Assembly: GCF_004801295.1 (NCBI RefSeq)
Contig: NZ_SSOC01000008.1
Span: 141,864-205,863, forward strand
Reading direction: 5' to 3'
Source of the DNA: Pseudothauera nasutitermitis
GTDB lineage: Bacteria > Pseudomonadota > Gammaproteobacteria > Burkholderiales > Rhodocyclaceae
Length of the DNA: 64,000 nt
Of the stretch, positions 37,225-46,913 are shown one piece after another. The position numbers were made by a program, and so were the translations under genes. The notes beneath the pieces were generated by a model that worked only from the letters and a program-made list of their open reading frames with translations, ran no database searches and had not been told where the DNA came from. The first letter of the stretch is position 1. Each line of letters opens with the position of its first letter.

Positions 37225-40200
37225 TGCCGGCCTCCTTCGGCGCGCAGCACGGCGCCCATGACTTCGTGTTCCACAATTAACGGGGGTCTGTCCTCCTTGC
37301 CGTCGCGGCGCTCGTGCTCGCGGTACAGGCGCAGCAGTTCGCCTTCCAGGGCCTTCAGGCGGCGCTTGGCGACACCCTCGCCCTCCTCGCCGGTGGCGTA
37401 GGCCAGGCGCGCCACGCTCGGGCGTTCCAGCATGGCCGGCACCAGTTGGGCCAGGCGATCCGCCCATTCGGGCAGCAGTCCGTCGCCGTCGGCGGCGAAG
37501 GCGCGTGCATCCAGCTCGATGCGGTACACCTTGTGGATGGTGGCGCCGAAGTTGAGCTTGACCATCTTGCCGCGCGTCACCCGCACGTCGCGCGGGTTCT
37601 CGGTCGTCACCCGGAAGCCGGACGGCAGGGTGCGTTCGTCGAGCTTCATGACGAAGTTGCTGCCCCGGTCGCGCTGCGGAATGTCCGCGCACTGCACGTG
37701 GAAGCGGCCTTCCGCGTCGGTGGTCACCAGCAGACCGCGCGCGGTGACCACCCGCACGTTGGGAATGCCCGGCTCGCCCTGATCCTGGTAGCCGTTGGCG
37801 TTGCGGTCGTCGAACACCGTGCCGATGATGTCCGAGCAGTCGAACAACGGGTCGGGGATGATGCGCACGGTGGCCTGGCCGATGTTGGAGACCCGCTCGC
37901 TGGCCAGGGTGTTGATCGCCCACGCATTGTTGGTGAACTCACCCTCGCCGACGCCCGCGCCGACCATCAGCACCAGGCGATACGTCTTCGTCTCGCCCGG
38001 CAGGAAGGTCTGCCCGGCCCAGCTCAGCAGGCGCCCGTTGACCGCGGGTTCGACGGGCACGAAGCCCACCGCATCGCCATCGCGCACCGAAGCGCTGCCG
38101 CTGCGGTAGCGGAAACCCGCGGGAATCTGATCGGTCACCGCGATGTTGTGCAACGGCGCGGACAGCGTGTTGGTCGCGGTGATCGTGTAGGGCACCGCCT
38201 GCCCCTTGCTCACGTTGACCAGCGGGGTGGTCTTGACGATGCGGATCGCCCCGCCCAGCAGCGGATCGAGCGGAATGTGGTTGTTCACCACGTTCGACGA
38301 ACTGGTCGCCGGGTCTCCGGTGAGCGTGAGCTGGAACACCATGTAGTGCGTGGTGTCTTCGCTCGCGCCCGGCGCGGTCAGTTGCGGCTGCACCGGATGA
38401 ACGCCGCCGAACCCCGGCGTCAGCGGTACCGTCTGCGCGGGGATCATCGTCGACGGCCCCGGCGCGTAGCCCGGCGGAGAACCGATCTCGATGGTGTACT
38501 CGCCACTGCCGGGGCAACCGGCGCCGGCGAAGATCCAGAACTCGTAGAAGCCGTCCGCCCCGGTGACCACCGGGTTGCCGCCCACCAGGCACGCCTCGGG
38601 TACGGGGGTGCCGCCGCTGAGCAGCGTCACCACCGCGCCGGGCACCGGCTCGCGGGTAATGGCGTCATACACCACCCCGGACGGGTCCAGCGGCAGGTTC
38701 TGCTCGACGATGTCCGCGCCCGGCGGCAGCGTCAGGTTGATGATGCGCGCACTGGCCCCATCCACCTGGCCGGCCTGGCCGCCCGATTGCGGCAACGTGG
38801 TGATGCCGTTCTCGCCCTGGAAGGAGATCGAGAAATTGCCGTAGGCGGTGCCGTCGCTGACCGGCAGGCCGTTGGCCCACTGGGTGAAGCCCGCCGCATG
38901 GCATTCGACGTTGTCGAAGCGGTAGAAACCGAATGCGTTGGTCTGCACCTGGCAGATGGTTTCATCCTGGCCGGTCAGCAGGTTCTGCCCGGTCAGCGTC
39001 ACCGTCCACCCCTCCACGCGGGAATCGGATTGCGGATCGTCCGGACGGACCCGGCTGTGATTCACGTCCAGATAGACGTAGCCGCTGACCACCGGCGGCA
39101 CCACCGCCAGCGGGCCGGAGGCCGGCGCCTGCGGCACCACGCCGAACAGGTAACCGCCGATCTCGCCGTTGTGGGCCGCCAGGTTGGCGGGGGTCACGGC
39201 GATGTCCGCGATGGTGTTGAACACCGGCTGCGAGCCGAAGTGCTCGTTGTTCACCGTGCCGCCGGCCACCCCGGTGGTTTCCCGGCCGTCGCGGTAGTCC
39301 GGATGGCCGCCGGTCTCGTAGAGCAGGTTGACCTGCTCCTGCATCTTGCGGAGCTGGTAGGTCCCGGGCGGAATGCCGTCGAAGCGGAAGGAACCGTCCG
39401 CGCCGGTGGTCGCCTGGCAGTTGGCCGGCGTGACGGAGCAGCCCCGCGAGGTGGCGAAATCCGCACCGCCGTCGATGGTGCCTTCGATGTACACGACGAC
39501 GCCCGCCAGCCCCGCTTCGCCGCCGCCCATCTGGCCGTCGTCGTTGGCATCGACGTACACATGGCCGGTGATGAAGCCGCCGCCCTCGCCGAACAGATAG
39601 TCCACACCGTGTTCGGCCAGGCCCAGCGTGATGGCGGTGATGCGGTTGTATTCGGGCTGGGGACCGAAAGCGGTGTTGTCGACGCTGCCGACCGGAACGC
39701 CGCTGATCGTGCCGGCCGTCTCCCGGCCGTCCAGATACCCGGCCGGATGGTCCTGCTGCAGCATGTAGGTGCCGCTGCGCAGGCCGGTGAATTCGAACGC
39801 GCCGTCCGCTGCGGTCGTCGTCGTCCGCTCTACCGGGTCGCCATTGGCGTCGGTGCCGCTCAGATGCACGGTCACGCCCGCCAGCCCCGGCTCGCCGGAG
39901 CCCTTGGCGCCGTCATCGTTGACGTCCAGGTAGACGAAGCCGCGCAACGAGGAAGGCTGGTCGCGGAAGTCGTAGCCGACCCCCTCGCCCCCTTCGGAAG
40001 GCAGCACCACGCCGGTGATCCGGTTGGGGCCGTCCGACGTGCCGCTCGGGACGCCATTCACCGTGCCGGGGAAGTTGCCGTTGTCGGTGAACTCGCCGTA
40101 GCCGGGCGGCTGCGTCTGCTCGATGGTGTAGCCCCCCGGGCCGGACGGCCGCAGGTTGGTGAATGCGTAGGTGCCGTCCGGGTTGGTGGTCACGGACTCA

Positions 40201-43200
40201 TTGACCGGGTTGCCCTGGTCGTCGATGCCGGTCAGGGTCACCGTCACCCCGCCCTGCTCTTCGCCGGGGTCGTACTCGCCGTTGTCATCCACGTCCAGGT
40301 AGACCCGCCCGCCGATGCTGGCCGGCTTGACCAGGCTGAAGTTGAACTCGGTGTGCGCCTCGGCCTCGGCCGGATCGACCGCGAACGGCACGGAGGGGAT
40401 CACCTGCGGCGTGTGGCCCGGCGCCGTGCAGTCGGCGTGCGCCGAAGCGTCCGGCAGCAGGCCGGGCGCCGCGCACTTGTCCTGGTAGTGCTCCGGCGCG
40501 GGGCCGCGGGTCAGGGTGTAGGTGCCGTTGGGCAGCGTCGGGAAGACGTAGCGGCCATTGGCGTCGGTGGTCGCGGTGCAGCTGGCGGGCGCGATGAAGG
40601 CGCACACATCCGCCCCCGAGCCCGTGGTGCCCGACAGCGTGACCGTCACGCCCGCCAGGCCCGTATCGGTGCCGGGGTCGCGCGTGCCGTCCGCCGCGTG
40701 GTCGTGGTAGACGTAGCCGCTGAGGCTGCCGGTGACGTGGCCGAACAGGTAGTCCGTACCGTCCTCCCCGACACCCAGTGCAATGCCGCTCACCTGCCGG
40801 TTGCCGGCGGATTCACCTGCCGTGCCGCCGGCGCTGCCCGGCGAGGTGACGCTCGCCAGATAGTCCACCGGCTGGGTCTGCACCAGCGTGTAGCCGCCGG
40901 CGCCGCTCGCGGGCAGGTTGGGGAAGCTGTAGCTGCCGTCGGCATTGGTCTGCACCGTGCATGCGGCGGCGCCGATGACCGTGCACACGTCCAGGCCGTG
41001 CTGCGTCGTGCCGCTCAGCGTCAGCGTCACGCCGGCCAGGCCGGGTTCGCCGGCGTCCCGCGTATCGTCGCGGTCCTGGTCGTGCCAGACCGTGCCGGAC
41101 AGCGAGCCGGCCAGGTGGCCGAAGTCGTAGCCGGCCCCGCTCTCGCCCACGCCGATGACCACGCCGGTGATCGCATTGGCGCCCACCGAACCGACCGGCC
41201 CGCCGTTGACGTTGCCCACATTGATCGGGCCTGCGCTGTAGTCCCGCAGGACCCCCACGGTCTGCGCCTGCTGGGTCAGCGTGTAGCCGCTACCGTTGCT
41301 GGCCGGCAGGTTGGGGAAATTGTAGGTGCCGTCGGCAGCCGTGGTCGTGGTGCAAGGCTGCGGCGAGATCGCGTCGCATACGTTCAGCCCGCCCGCCGTC
41401 GTGCCGGACAGGGTGACCGTCACCCCGGCCAGCGGCCGGTCTCCGGCGCTGTGCACGCCGCTCTTGTCGAGGTCGACGTACACCCGCCCGCCCAGACCCT
41501 GGCCGCTCCAGCCGAAGTTGTAGTTGGTACCGGAACCGTTGGAGAGCAGCGCGATGTTCTGCACGCCCTGCGGCGGGCCGCCGCCGTCCAGCGCGCCGGA
41601 CGGATTCGTGTTCACCGTGCCGACCTGGGTGCCGGTGTAGGTCATGCCGCCCGGCAGGTCCACCTGGGTCACGGTGTAGGTGCCGGGCAGGACGTTTTCG
41701 AACAGATAATGTCCGGCAACGGCGGTCTGCACCGTCGTGTCCACCGCTGCCCCGGTGTAGTCGGTCCCCGCCAGCCGCACCGTCAGGCCGGGCAGGCCGG
41801 CGGTTTCGCCCGCATCGCGCGTGCCGTTGGCATTGCCGTCGACGAACACCCAGCCTTCCAGGTTGCCGGCGCGCACTTCGCCGAAGTTGTAGCCGGTGGC
41901 GGCGGTGTTGGCGGCGAGTGGAATGGCGGTGATGCGGTTGTTTTCAGGCGTGCCGTCGAAACCGGTATTCGCCGCAGAGCCGTTGGCTGTACCGACGGTC
42001 TCGTAGGCGTCCAGCCAGCCCGTCGGCTGTGTCTGCGTGATGGTGTAGCCGTCGACGTCGGCCGGGGACAGGTTCTGGAAGGTGAAGGTGCCGTTGGCCG
42101 CCGTGGTGGTGGTGACGTCGACGTCATTGCCGTGGACGTCGGTGCCGGTCAGGCGCAGTTGGACGCCCTGGATGCCGGGTTCGCCGGCGCCGTATGCGCC
42201 GTTGAAGTTGCTGTCTTCATAGACCCGGCCAGCGATGCTGGAACGCTGCACGGTGACGGACGCGTCGTCGGAATTGTTGGATGTGACGTTATCGACGGTC
42301 TGATCCGGGTCCACGCTGACCACGGCGGTATTGGTCAATACCGTCTGCGTGCCGGAAACGCCGGCCGGCCATTCATCCACGAGCACGGGAACAGTGACGC
42401 GCGCACTGGCGTTGATCGGCACGTCGCCCAGATCGCAGGTGAACCCCCCGTCACCGGCGGTAACGGAGCAACTGGGTACCGGCGGATCGAACGTGCCGCT
42501 GATGACCTGAATCGTCGGCGCGTCAGTCAGCTTCATGCCCGCCGGCAGCGTGTCGCTCAATGCGGCGGCGTACGCCGTGCCGGGGCCGTTGTTCGTCACG
42601 TCAACCGTGAAATCGAACGGCTGGCGCAGCGACACAATGGCCGGATCGACGGTTTTGCTCACCGCCATGTCGGCCAGGCTGCGCACCGTGGTGTTCTCAC
42701 CGTGGAAGTCGTTGGCCGGCACCGGGTCCGCAATCGATGAGCGGTGCTCATCGGAACGTGCGATGGCCAGACGGTTCGGCCACACGCCTTTCTGCTCGGC
42801 GGTGAACACCACCGTGACGGTCTTGCTATCGTTGACCTGGAACAGGCCGAGTTCGCAGATCAGATCCGCATTGCCCAGACTCGCGTTCCAGGCACCGTTC
42901 AGCGCCCCCGGATCGGCCGGCGGAGTGCCGCTGCCGAAAGCCCCTTCGCCCGGCGCAGTCGAGCAGGTGGTACCCGACGGTGGCGTTACCGACTTGAAGC
43001 TCAGTCCCTCGGTCGGCAGGAAATCGTACAGGGTCACGCCTTCCGCCACCGACGGGCCATTGTTGCGCACCGTCAGGGTGTAGGTGACTTCCGATCCTTC
43101 GGTCACTGGGTCGGGGGAGTCGCTTTGCGTGACCTGCAGATCGACCCGGGCGTTGGCCACCGGCGTATCCAGGGTCGTCGAATTGCTTGCATGGCCGGAA

Positions 43201-45746
43201 ATTTCCGGCGTGGTCGTACTGACCACGGCCGCGTTGGTCAGCGTGTCGCCCTGCGTACCGTGATTCGGCCGTACCTTGATGGTGACCGCGTGCGATCCAT
43301 TGCGGGGGATGGAGGCCCAGGAGCACGTCACCTGGTCATTGCTCCCGGTAACGATCGTGTCGCCCGGACTCGCCTGGGCGCTGCAGCTTCCCGCGGAGGT
43401 CTGCGTCGACAGGTAGGTCACATTCGCCGGCAGCGTATCGACCATCTGCACGCTGGCGGCCCCGGATGCGCCCGCCAGCAGGTTGGTCACGGTGACCGTA
43501 TACGTCAGTTCAGTGCCTGCCGGAATGCTGCCGGGCTGATCCGGATGCTCGGTGAACGCATGGTTCTTCGTCACCGTGACGTCCGCCAGCGGCGTGACGG
43601 TGGTGGTGTGCGAATCCGAGTTGTTGGTGTAGTTGCTTTCCGAAGAGCCGTAGGCATGGGCCGTCGCGGTGTTGACGCGAGACAGATTGTTCCCCGTGGC
43701 GCTGCCCAGCGGCCGCACCAGGACGGTGATGACCGGGCAATTGCTGCCCTGGGTACATTGGGGAACGCTTGCGAAACCGCAGCTCAGGATACGGTTGCCA
43801 ACATTGGCGCTTCCTGCGTTCTCGCAGGAAGCGCCGGTGGCGAGGCCGGAAACGACCGAGGCCCCTTCAAACCCGTTCACACCCGCCCCGCCGCCGGTAA
43901 ACAACTCGCTAAACGTGTCGGTCACGCGGACGTCCAGCGCCGTCGTCGCACTGCTATTGACGATCTCCAGCTTGTACTCCAGCACATCGCCGGCCACGAC
44001 GGTGGCGTCCCCGGTCTTGACGATGCTCAGGTCGTGGGAATCGGTGGACGCATGGATCGCGGGCGCGCTCGCCAGCACGGTGCCCGTGTTCGCCGGGTAG
44101 CCGGTCGACGATTCGCTGAGCGTCATCTGGTTGAAATAGGTGCCCGCCTGGGTGGCCCGCACCGTCAGCCTGACCTCGGGGGTGTCGCTTTCCGCCGCGA
44201 GGGGGGCTCCCGCGGTGTAGGTCCGTTCGCAGATGATGGGGGTGGAACCGTCACCGACCAGCGTACTCGGCGAGCACGACCACCCGTTTTCCGTAATCGC
44301 GGTGACCTCGAGCCCCGCCGGAATCACGTCGGTCATCGTCAAGGTGCCGGCGTAGGCGATGTTGCTGGCGTTCTGCACGCGCAGCCCGTATTCGAAGGTC
44401 GCTCCGTTGACCACGGGCCGGTGATAAGGCTCAGCCGGCCCGGTCTTGACCGCGTTGAGGGTCAGCGCGGGCTCCTCGACCGATATCGGCAGGTTGGCGC
44501 TGTTGTTGGCTGCATTCGCCTCGTCCGGGCTCGCGGCCGAAATGATGACGCTGTTGGGCAGGTTGGTGCCGGAGCCGATGGCCCGTACATTGACCTGCAC
44601 CTGGCCGATGGCGTGGTTGTAGGCGCCGTCCGCCCCGCCGCCGTTCGCGCGGGTGCACTGAACCTGCTGGCCGGCAACGGAGCAGTTCCAGCCGTTGAGA
44701 TTACCGAACCCGAGAATCTCGAACGCCGGAGAGATTTCGGCCGTCATGCTCAGCCCCTGCGGCTGGCCCCCGCTGTATACAGGCTGGAGGCGAATCTGGA
44801 ATTCATCGCCGAGGATCAACGGGCTCCCGCCGGTACGGCTCATCGTCACGCTGACGTCCGTGCCCGCCAGCACTTGCGTGGCCACCGACCTGGTATTGTT
44901 GTCGGGCAGGCCATCCGTGAGCGTCGAACTGGCTGCGGCACTGGAAGAGAGATCACTGCCGCCGACCAGGGTCACCTGGCCCGTGATGTTGCCGATGGAC
45001 CACGTTTGCCCGACCCCCAGCGCGCTACCGCGCACGCAGGTCACCACCTGTCCGGCCTGGGAGCAGCCCGCCGGCAGACTGCCGGTACGCTGGAAATGGT
45101 CCGCCAGGGTGATCGCCGCCGTCACCCCACTCGCGGCGTCCGGACCGTGGTTGACCACGGCAGCGGTATAGCTCAGCGTGCCGCCCGACAGCACCGTGGA
45201 CGAGTTGCCCGTCAGTTGCATTTCGAGGTCGGCGCCTTGGGAAACCGTGATGGGAATGGAACTCTGGTTGTTGCCCGGTTGAGGATCGGTGGTGTCCGAG
45301 CTCACCTCGGCGCTGTTCGAGACGGAAGTCGGCGTGGACTGGGCGATGCGCGCGACGATCTCGACGCGGATTTCCTCTTGCGCCCCGAGCGAACCCAGCT
45401 CGCACGTCAGCGTGCCGCCGGCCGCCTCACCGCTGTGGACGCAGACGTTCCCGAGGTCCGGGGTGCTGGTATAGCTCTCGTAGGCGGCGTTCTCCGGCAG
45501 GATATCCACCAGCCGCACACCATGGGAGGCGTTGACCAGGCTGTTGTTGGTCACCCGCAGGGTGATCGTCAGCGCCTGCGTGGCACTCACGTTGACCGGG
45601 TCGACCGTGTGGTTGAGCACGAGATCGGCCGTTTGCGCCAGCGCGGCATTGGCGCCCAGGCCCAGCATCCCCGCAACGCCACCCACCAGGCAGCCTCGCC
45701 ACGCGCGCGCCCACCACGACCGCCCGCTCCTGATGACCTCTTTCAT
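37221..45746 (-). CDS. Giant secreted DUF11 / SdrD-B repeat protein
   Basis: A 2841-residue predicted surface or extracellular protein. The signal peptide (ending near ALAQ, about residue 37) is followed by about eight DUF11-like CARDB/Ig domains (about 38-1160; starts such as ADLVLNHTVDPVNVS, HDLSIVKTGDATVVAG and ADMAVSKTVDPAIVS). Then come about ten SdrD-B/Cna-B-like domains with the GxVYxDxNxNG...GxxGVTVxLxG pattern, beginning near residues 1169, 1294, 1415, 1547, 1675, 1809, 1932, 2057, 2220 and 2355. A last DUF11 domain lies at about 2500-2630 and one more B-like domain at 2635. The C-terminus (about 2745-2815) looks like a degenerate OmpA fold. No LPXTG, autotransporter barrel or RTX repeats are seen. 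The Asp/Asn-rich motifs in the B domains suggest calcium binding. Its stop overlaps the start of the barrel gene. Confidence 0.85.
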   Translation of the reverse strand: MKEVIRSGRSWWARAWRGCLVGGVAGMLGLGANAALAQTADLVLNHTVDPVNVSATQALTITLRVTNNSLVNASHGVRLVDILPENAAYESYTSTPDLGNVCVHSGEAAGGTLTCELGSLGAQEEIRVEIVARIAQSTPTSVSNSAEVSSDTTDPQPGNNQSSIPITVSQGADLEMQLTGNSSTVLSGGTLSYTAAVVNHGPDAASGVTAAITLADHFQRTGSLPAGCSQAGQVVTCVRGSALGVGQTWSIGNITGQVTLVGGSDLSSSAAASSTLTDGLPDNNTRSVATQVLAGTDVSVTMSRTGGSPLILGDEFQIRLQPVYSGGQPQGLSMTAEISPAFEILGFGNLNGWNCSVAGQQVQCTRANGGGADGAYNHAIGQVQVNVRAIGSGTNLPNSVIISAASPDEANAANNSANLPISVEEPALTLNAVKTGPAEPYHRPVVNGATFEYGLRVQNASNIAYAGTLTMTDVIPAGLEVTAITENGWSCSPSTLVGDGSTPIICERTYTAGAPLAAESDTPEVRLTVRATQAGTYFNQMTLSESSTGYPANTGTVLASAPAIHASTDSHDLSIVKTGDATVVAGDVLEYKLEIVNSSATTALDVRVTDTFSELFTGGGAGVNGFEGASVVSGLATGASCENAGSANVGNRILSCGFASVPQCTQGSNCPVITVLVRPLGSATGNNLSRVNTATAHAYGSSESNYTNNSDSHTTTVTPLADVTVTKNHAFTEHPDQPGSIPAGTELTYTVTVTNLLAGASGAASVQMVDTLPANVTYLSTQTSAGSCSAQASPGDTIVTGSNDQVTCSWASIPRNGSHAVTIKVRPNHGTQGDTLTNAAVVSTTTPEISGHASNSTTLDTPVANARVDLQVTQSDSPDPVTEGSEVTYTLTVRNNGPSVAEGVTLYDFLPTEGLSFKSVTPPSGTTCSTAPGEGAFGSGTPPADPGALNGAWNASLGNADLICELGLFQVNDSKTVTVVFTAEQKGVWPNRLAIARSDEHRSSIADPVPANDFHGENTTVRSLADMAVSKTVDPAIVSLRQPFDFTVDVTNNGPGTAYAAALSDTLPAGMKLTDAPTIQVISGTFDPPVPSCSVTAGDGGFTCDLGDVPINASARVTVPVLVDEWPAGVSGTQTVLTNTAVVSVDPDQTVDNVTSNNSDDASVTVQRSSIAGRVYEDSNFNGAYGAGEPGIQGVQLRLTGTDVHGNDVDVTTTTAANGTFTFQNLSPADVDGYTITQTQPTGWLDAYETVGTANGSAANTGFDGTPENNRITAIPLAANTAATGYNFGEVRAGNLEGWVFVDGNANGTRDAGETAGLPGLTVRLAGTDYTGAAVDTTVQTAVAGHYLFENVLPGTYTVTQVDLPGGMTYTGTQVGTVNTNPSGALDGGGPPQGVQNIALLSNGSGTNYNFGWSGQGLGGRVYVDLDKSGVHSAGDRPLAGVTVTLSGTTAGGLNVCDAISPQPCTTTTAADGTYNFPNLPASNGSGYTLTQQAQTVGVLRDYSAGPINVGNVNGGPVGSVGANAITGVVIGVGESGAGYDFGHLAGSLSGTVWHDQDRDDTRDAGEPGLAGVTLTLSGTTQHGLDVCTVIGAAACTVQTNADGSYSFPNLPASGAGGYTLVQTQPVDYLASVTSPGSAGGTAGESAGNRQVSGIALGVGEDGTDYLFGHVTGSLSGYVYHDHAADGTRDPGTDTGLAGVTVTLSGTTGSGADVCAFIAPASCTATTDANGRYVFPTLPNGTYTLTRGPAPEHYQDKCAAPGLLPDASAHADCTAPGHTPQVIPSVPFAVDPAEAEAHTEFNFSLVKPASIGGRVYLDVDDNGEYDPGEEQGGVTVTLTGIDDQGNPVNESVTTNPDGTYAFTNLRPSGPGGYTIEQTQPPGYGEFTDNGNFPGTVNGVPSGTSDGPNRITGVVLPSEGGEGVGYDFRDQPSSLRGFVYLDVNDDGAKGSGEPGLAGVTVHLSGTDANGDPVERTTTTAADGAFEFTGLRSGTYMLQQDHPAGYLDGRETAGTISGVPVGSVDNTAFGPQPEYNRITAITLGLAEHGVDYLFGEGGGFITGHVYVDANDDGQMGGGEAGLAGVVVYIEGTIDGGADFATSRGCSVTPANCQATTGADGSFRFDGIPPGTYQLRKMQEQVNLLYETGGHPDYRDGRETTGVAGGTVNNEHFGSQPVFNTIADIAVTPANLAAHNGEIGGYLFGVVPQAPASGPLAVVPPVVSGYVYLDVNHSRVRPDDPQSDSRVEGWTVTLTGQNLLTGQDETICQVQTNAFGFYRFDNVECHAAGFTQWANGLPVSDGTAYGNFSISFQGENGITTLPQSGGQAGQVDGASARIINLTLPPGADIVEQNLPLDPSGVVYDAITREPVPGAVVTLLSGGTPVPEACLVGGNPVVTGADGFYEFWIFAGAGCPGSGEYTIEIGSPPGYAPGPSTMIPAQTVPLTPGFGGVHPVQPQLTAPGASEDTTHYMVFQLTLTGDPATSSSNVVNNHIPLDPLLGGAIRIVKTTPLVNVSKGQAVPYTITATNTLSAPLHNIAVTDQIPAGFRYRSGSASVRDGDAVGFVPVEPAVNGRLLSWAGQTFLPGETKTYRLVLMVGAGVGEGEFTNNAWAINTLASERVSNIGQATVRIIPDPLFDCSDIIGTVFDDRNANGYQDQGEPGIPNVRVVTARGLLVTTDAEGRFHVQCADIPQRDRGSNFVMKLDERTLPSGFRVTTENPRDVRVTRGKMVKLNFGATIHKVYRIELDARAFAADGDGLLPEWADRLAQLVPAMLERPSVARLAYATGEEGEGVAKRRLKALEGELLRLYREHERRDGKEDRPPLIVEHEVMGAVLRAEGGRQ

Positions 45747-46103
45747 GATGATGCCCCGTCCCCTTGGCCACTGCGCGAACCGCCCCGTGTGTCCGGGCGG
45801 ACGAGAACGCGCCTGCCGCACTGCAATATCTGGAATACCCGGGGCGAATCTAGGGAAAAAGAGGAGAGGACTCCATCACAAACACTAACAAATCAAGCGC
45901 TTACTAACCAATTACTCACAAGAAAATCACCTTATGCACCCATTTATCCATTTGATGAGAATGGTTTAACAACTTTTCACCGACACACTCCCAGGGGCGA
46001 ACAAGGCTGCTGGGCATCAAGACAAGTGCATGCCATCGAGCCGCCTCGCGCAACGCGGGCGGAAAACAGGCACAAAGGGAAGAAAAGGCGGGAGCAGCGG
46101 CGC
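45747..46103. other. 357-bp AT-richer region upstream of the giant gene
   Basis: No gene is recognised here. The segment 45850-45980 is clearly richer in A and T than the rest of the window. ACTAACAAA at 45884-45892 and ACTAACCAA at 45903-45911 form a direct repeat 19 bp apart; on the minus strand these read TTTGTTAGT and TTGGTTAGT, upstream of the giant gene. A weak promoter-like pair on the minus strand (TTGTTA ... GATAAA) lies near 45945-45975. It probably holds the promoter and regulator sites for the giant repeat gene, with a long 5' leader. Confidence 0.5.
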
Positions 46104-46820
46104 TCAGTGCTCGCGCGGCGACAGCATGAAACCCACACCACGCACGGCCTTGAGCGGCAGCGGGGTGCCGACGGCCTCCTGCACCTTGCGGCGCAGGCGG
46201 CTGACCAGCATGTCGAGCCGGTGGTCGAGGTAGTAGTCGGGCTGGTGACCCAGGGCCGAGATGATGACGTCGCGCCGCACCGCGGTATTGGCCTGTTCGA
46301 AAAGAAGCTGGAGCAGGATGCGCTCGGAAGCGGTCAGCGCCACCCGCCGGCCCTGCGGCCCCACCAGACTCCAGCCGTCGCCCGCGAGCTGCCAGGTGAG
46401 CACGGTGGGCATGGCGGGGGCGGAGGAGGGGTGCGCCTCGCGCACCCGCCGGCTCAGGCTGACGATATTGGCGGCCAGTTCGCGGAAATCCACCGGCTTG
46501 ACCAGATAGGCATCCGCGCCACTGGTCAGGCAACGCACCAGATCGTCGGTACCGCTGCGCGCGGTGAGCACCAGGATGCCCGCCGACAGCAGCCCCCTGA
46601 GCCGCTCGATGATGGTGAAGCCATCCTCACCGGGCAGATTGAGATCGAGCACCAGCACATCGCAGGGTGCCTGCAGGAGCGCCAGGTACAGGTCGCGCGA
46701 ACCGGCGAGCGCACGGACCCCAAAGCCCATGCGGCGCAGTGCCAGCGAGATTTCCTCGCGGAGGTCTTCATCGTCCTCGACGATGCATACTTCGATTCCG
46801 CTGCCGATCTGTTCACTCAT
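46104..46820 (-). CDS. OmpR/PhoB-type response regulator
   Basis: A 238-residue two-component regulator. The receiver domain has the acidic pocket VEDDED, phospho-acceptor Asp59 in LVLDLNLPGEDG, and the lysine in YLVKPVD. The C-terminal winged helix (about 135-235) shows LTASERILLQLLF, DYYLDHRLDMLVSRLRRKV and AVRGVGFML. It is transcribed toward the giant repeat gene and is divergent from the sensor kinase, with 93 bp between start codons. The likely targets are its neighbours (inference). Confidence 0.93.
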   Translation of the reverse strand: MSEQIGSGIEVCIVEDDEDLREEISLALRRMGFGVRALAGSRDLYLALLQAPCDVLVLDLNLPGEDGFTIIERLRGLLSAGILVLTARSGTDDLVRCLTSGADAYLVKPVDFRELAANIVSLSRRVREAHPSSAPAMPTVLTWQLAGDGWSLVGPQGRRVALTASERILLQLLFEQANTAVRRDVIISALGHQPDYYLDHRLDMLVSRLRRKVQEAVGTPLPLKAVRGVGFMLSPREH

Positions 46821-46866
46821 GCTCAATCCGTGTCCACCGGTTGCCGGCGGAGGGCATTGGGTCCGA

Positions 46867-46872
46867 TACAAT
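46867..46872 (+). promoter_or_regulatory. -10-like box for the sensor kinase gene
   Basis: TACAAT at 46867-46872 lies 41 bp before the ATG at 46914. It would exclude an alternative ATG at 46878 as the start. No clear -35 is visible. Confidence 0.35.
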
Positions 46873-46913
46873 TCGCGATGCAGCATATCCCGTTCGTGGA
46901 ATCAAATCGGCCT

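Noticed and set aside
33202..37401. A 1399-codon plus-strand frame opposite the OmpA/barrel gene.
   Set aside because: Same shadow pattern; the minus-strand product has OmpA motifs and barrel-like strands.
39060..42250. Tandem B-repeats considered as a recent DNA-level tandem duplication.
   Set aside because: The repeats share protein pattern, but the DNA differs in most codons by eye, so they are old, diverged copies rather than a fresh tandem array.
37314..42740. An open frame of about 1800 codons on the plus strand opposite the giant repeat gene.
   Set aside because: Composition (Arg, His, Gly, Ala) is that of a shadow frame, no domain is recognisable, and the minus strand has a signal peptide and clear domain repeats.
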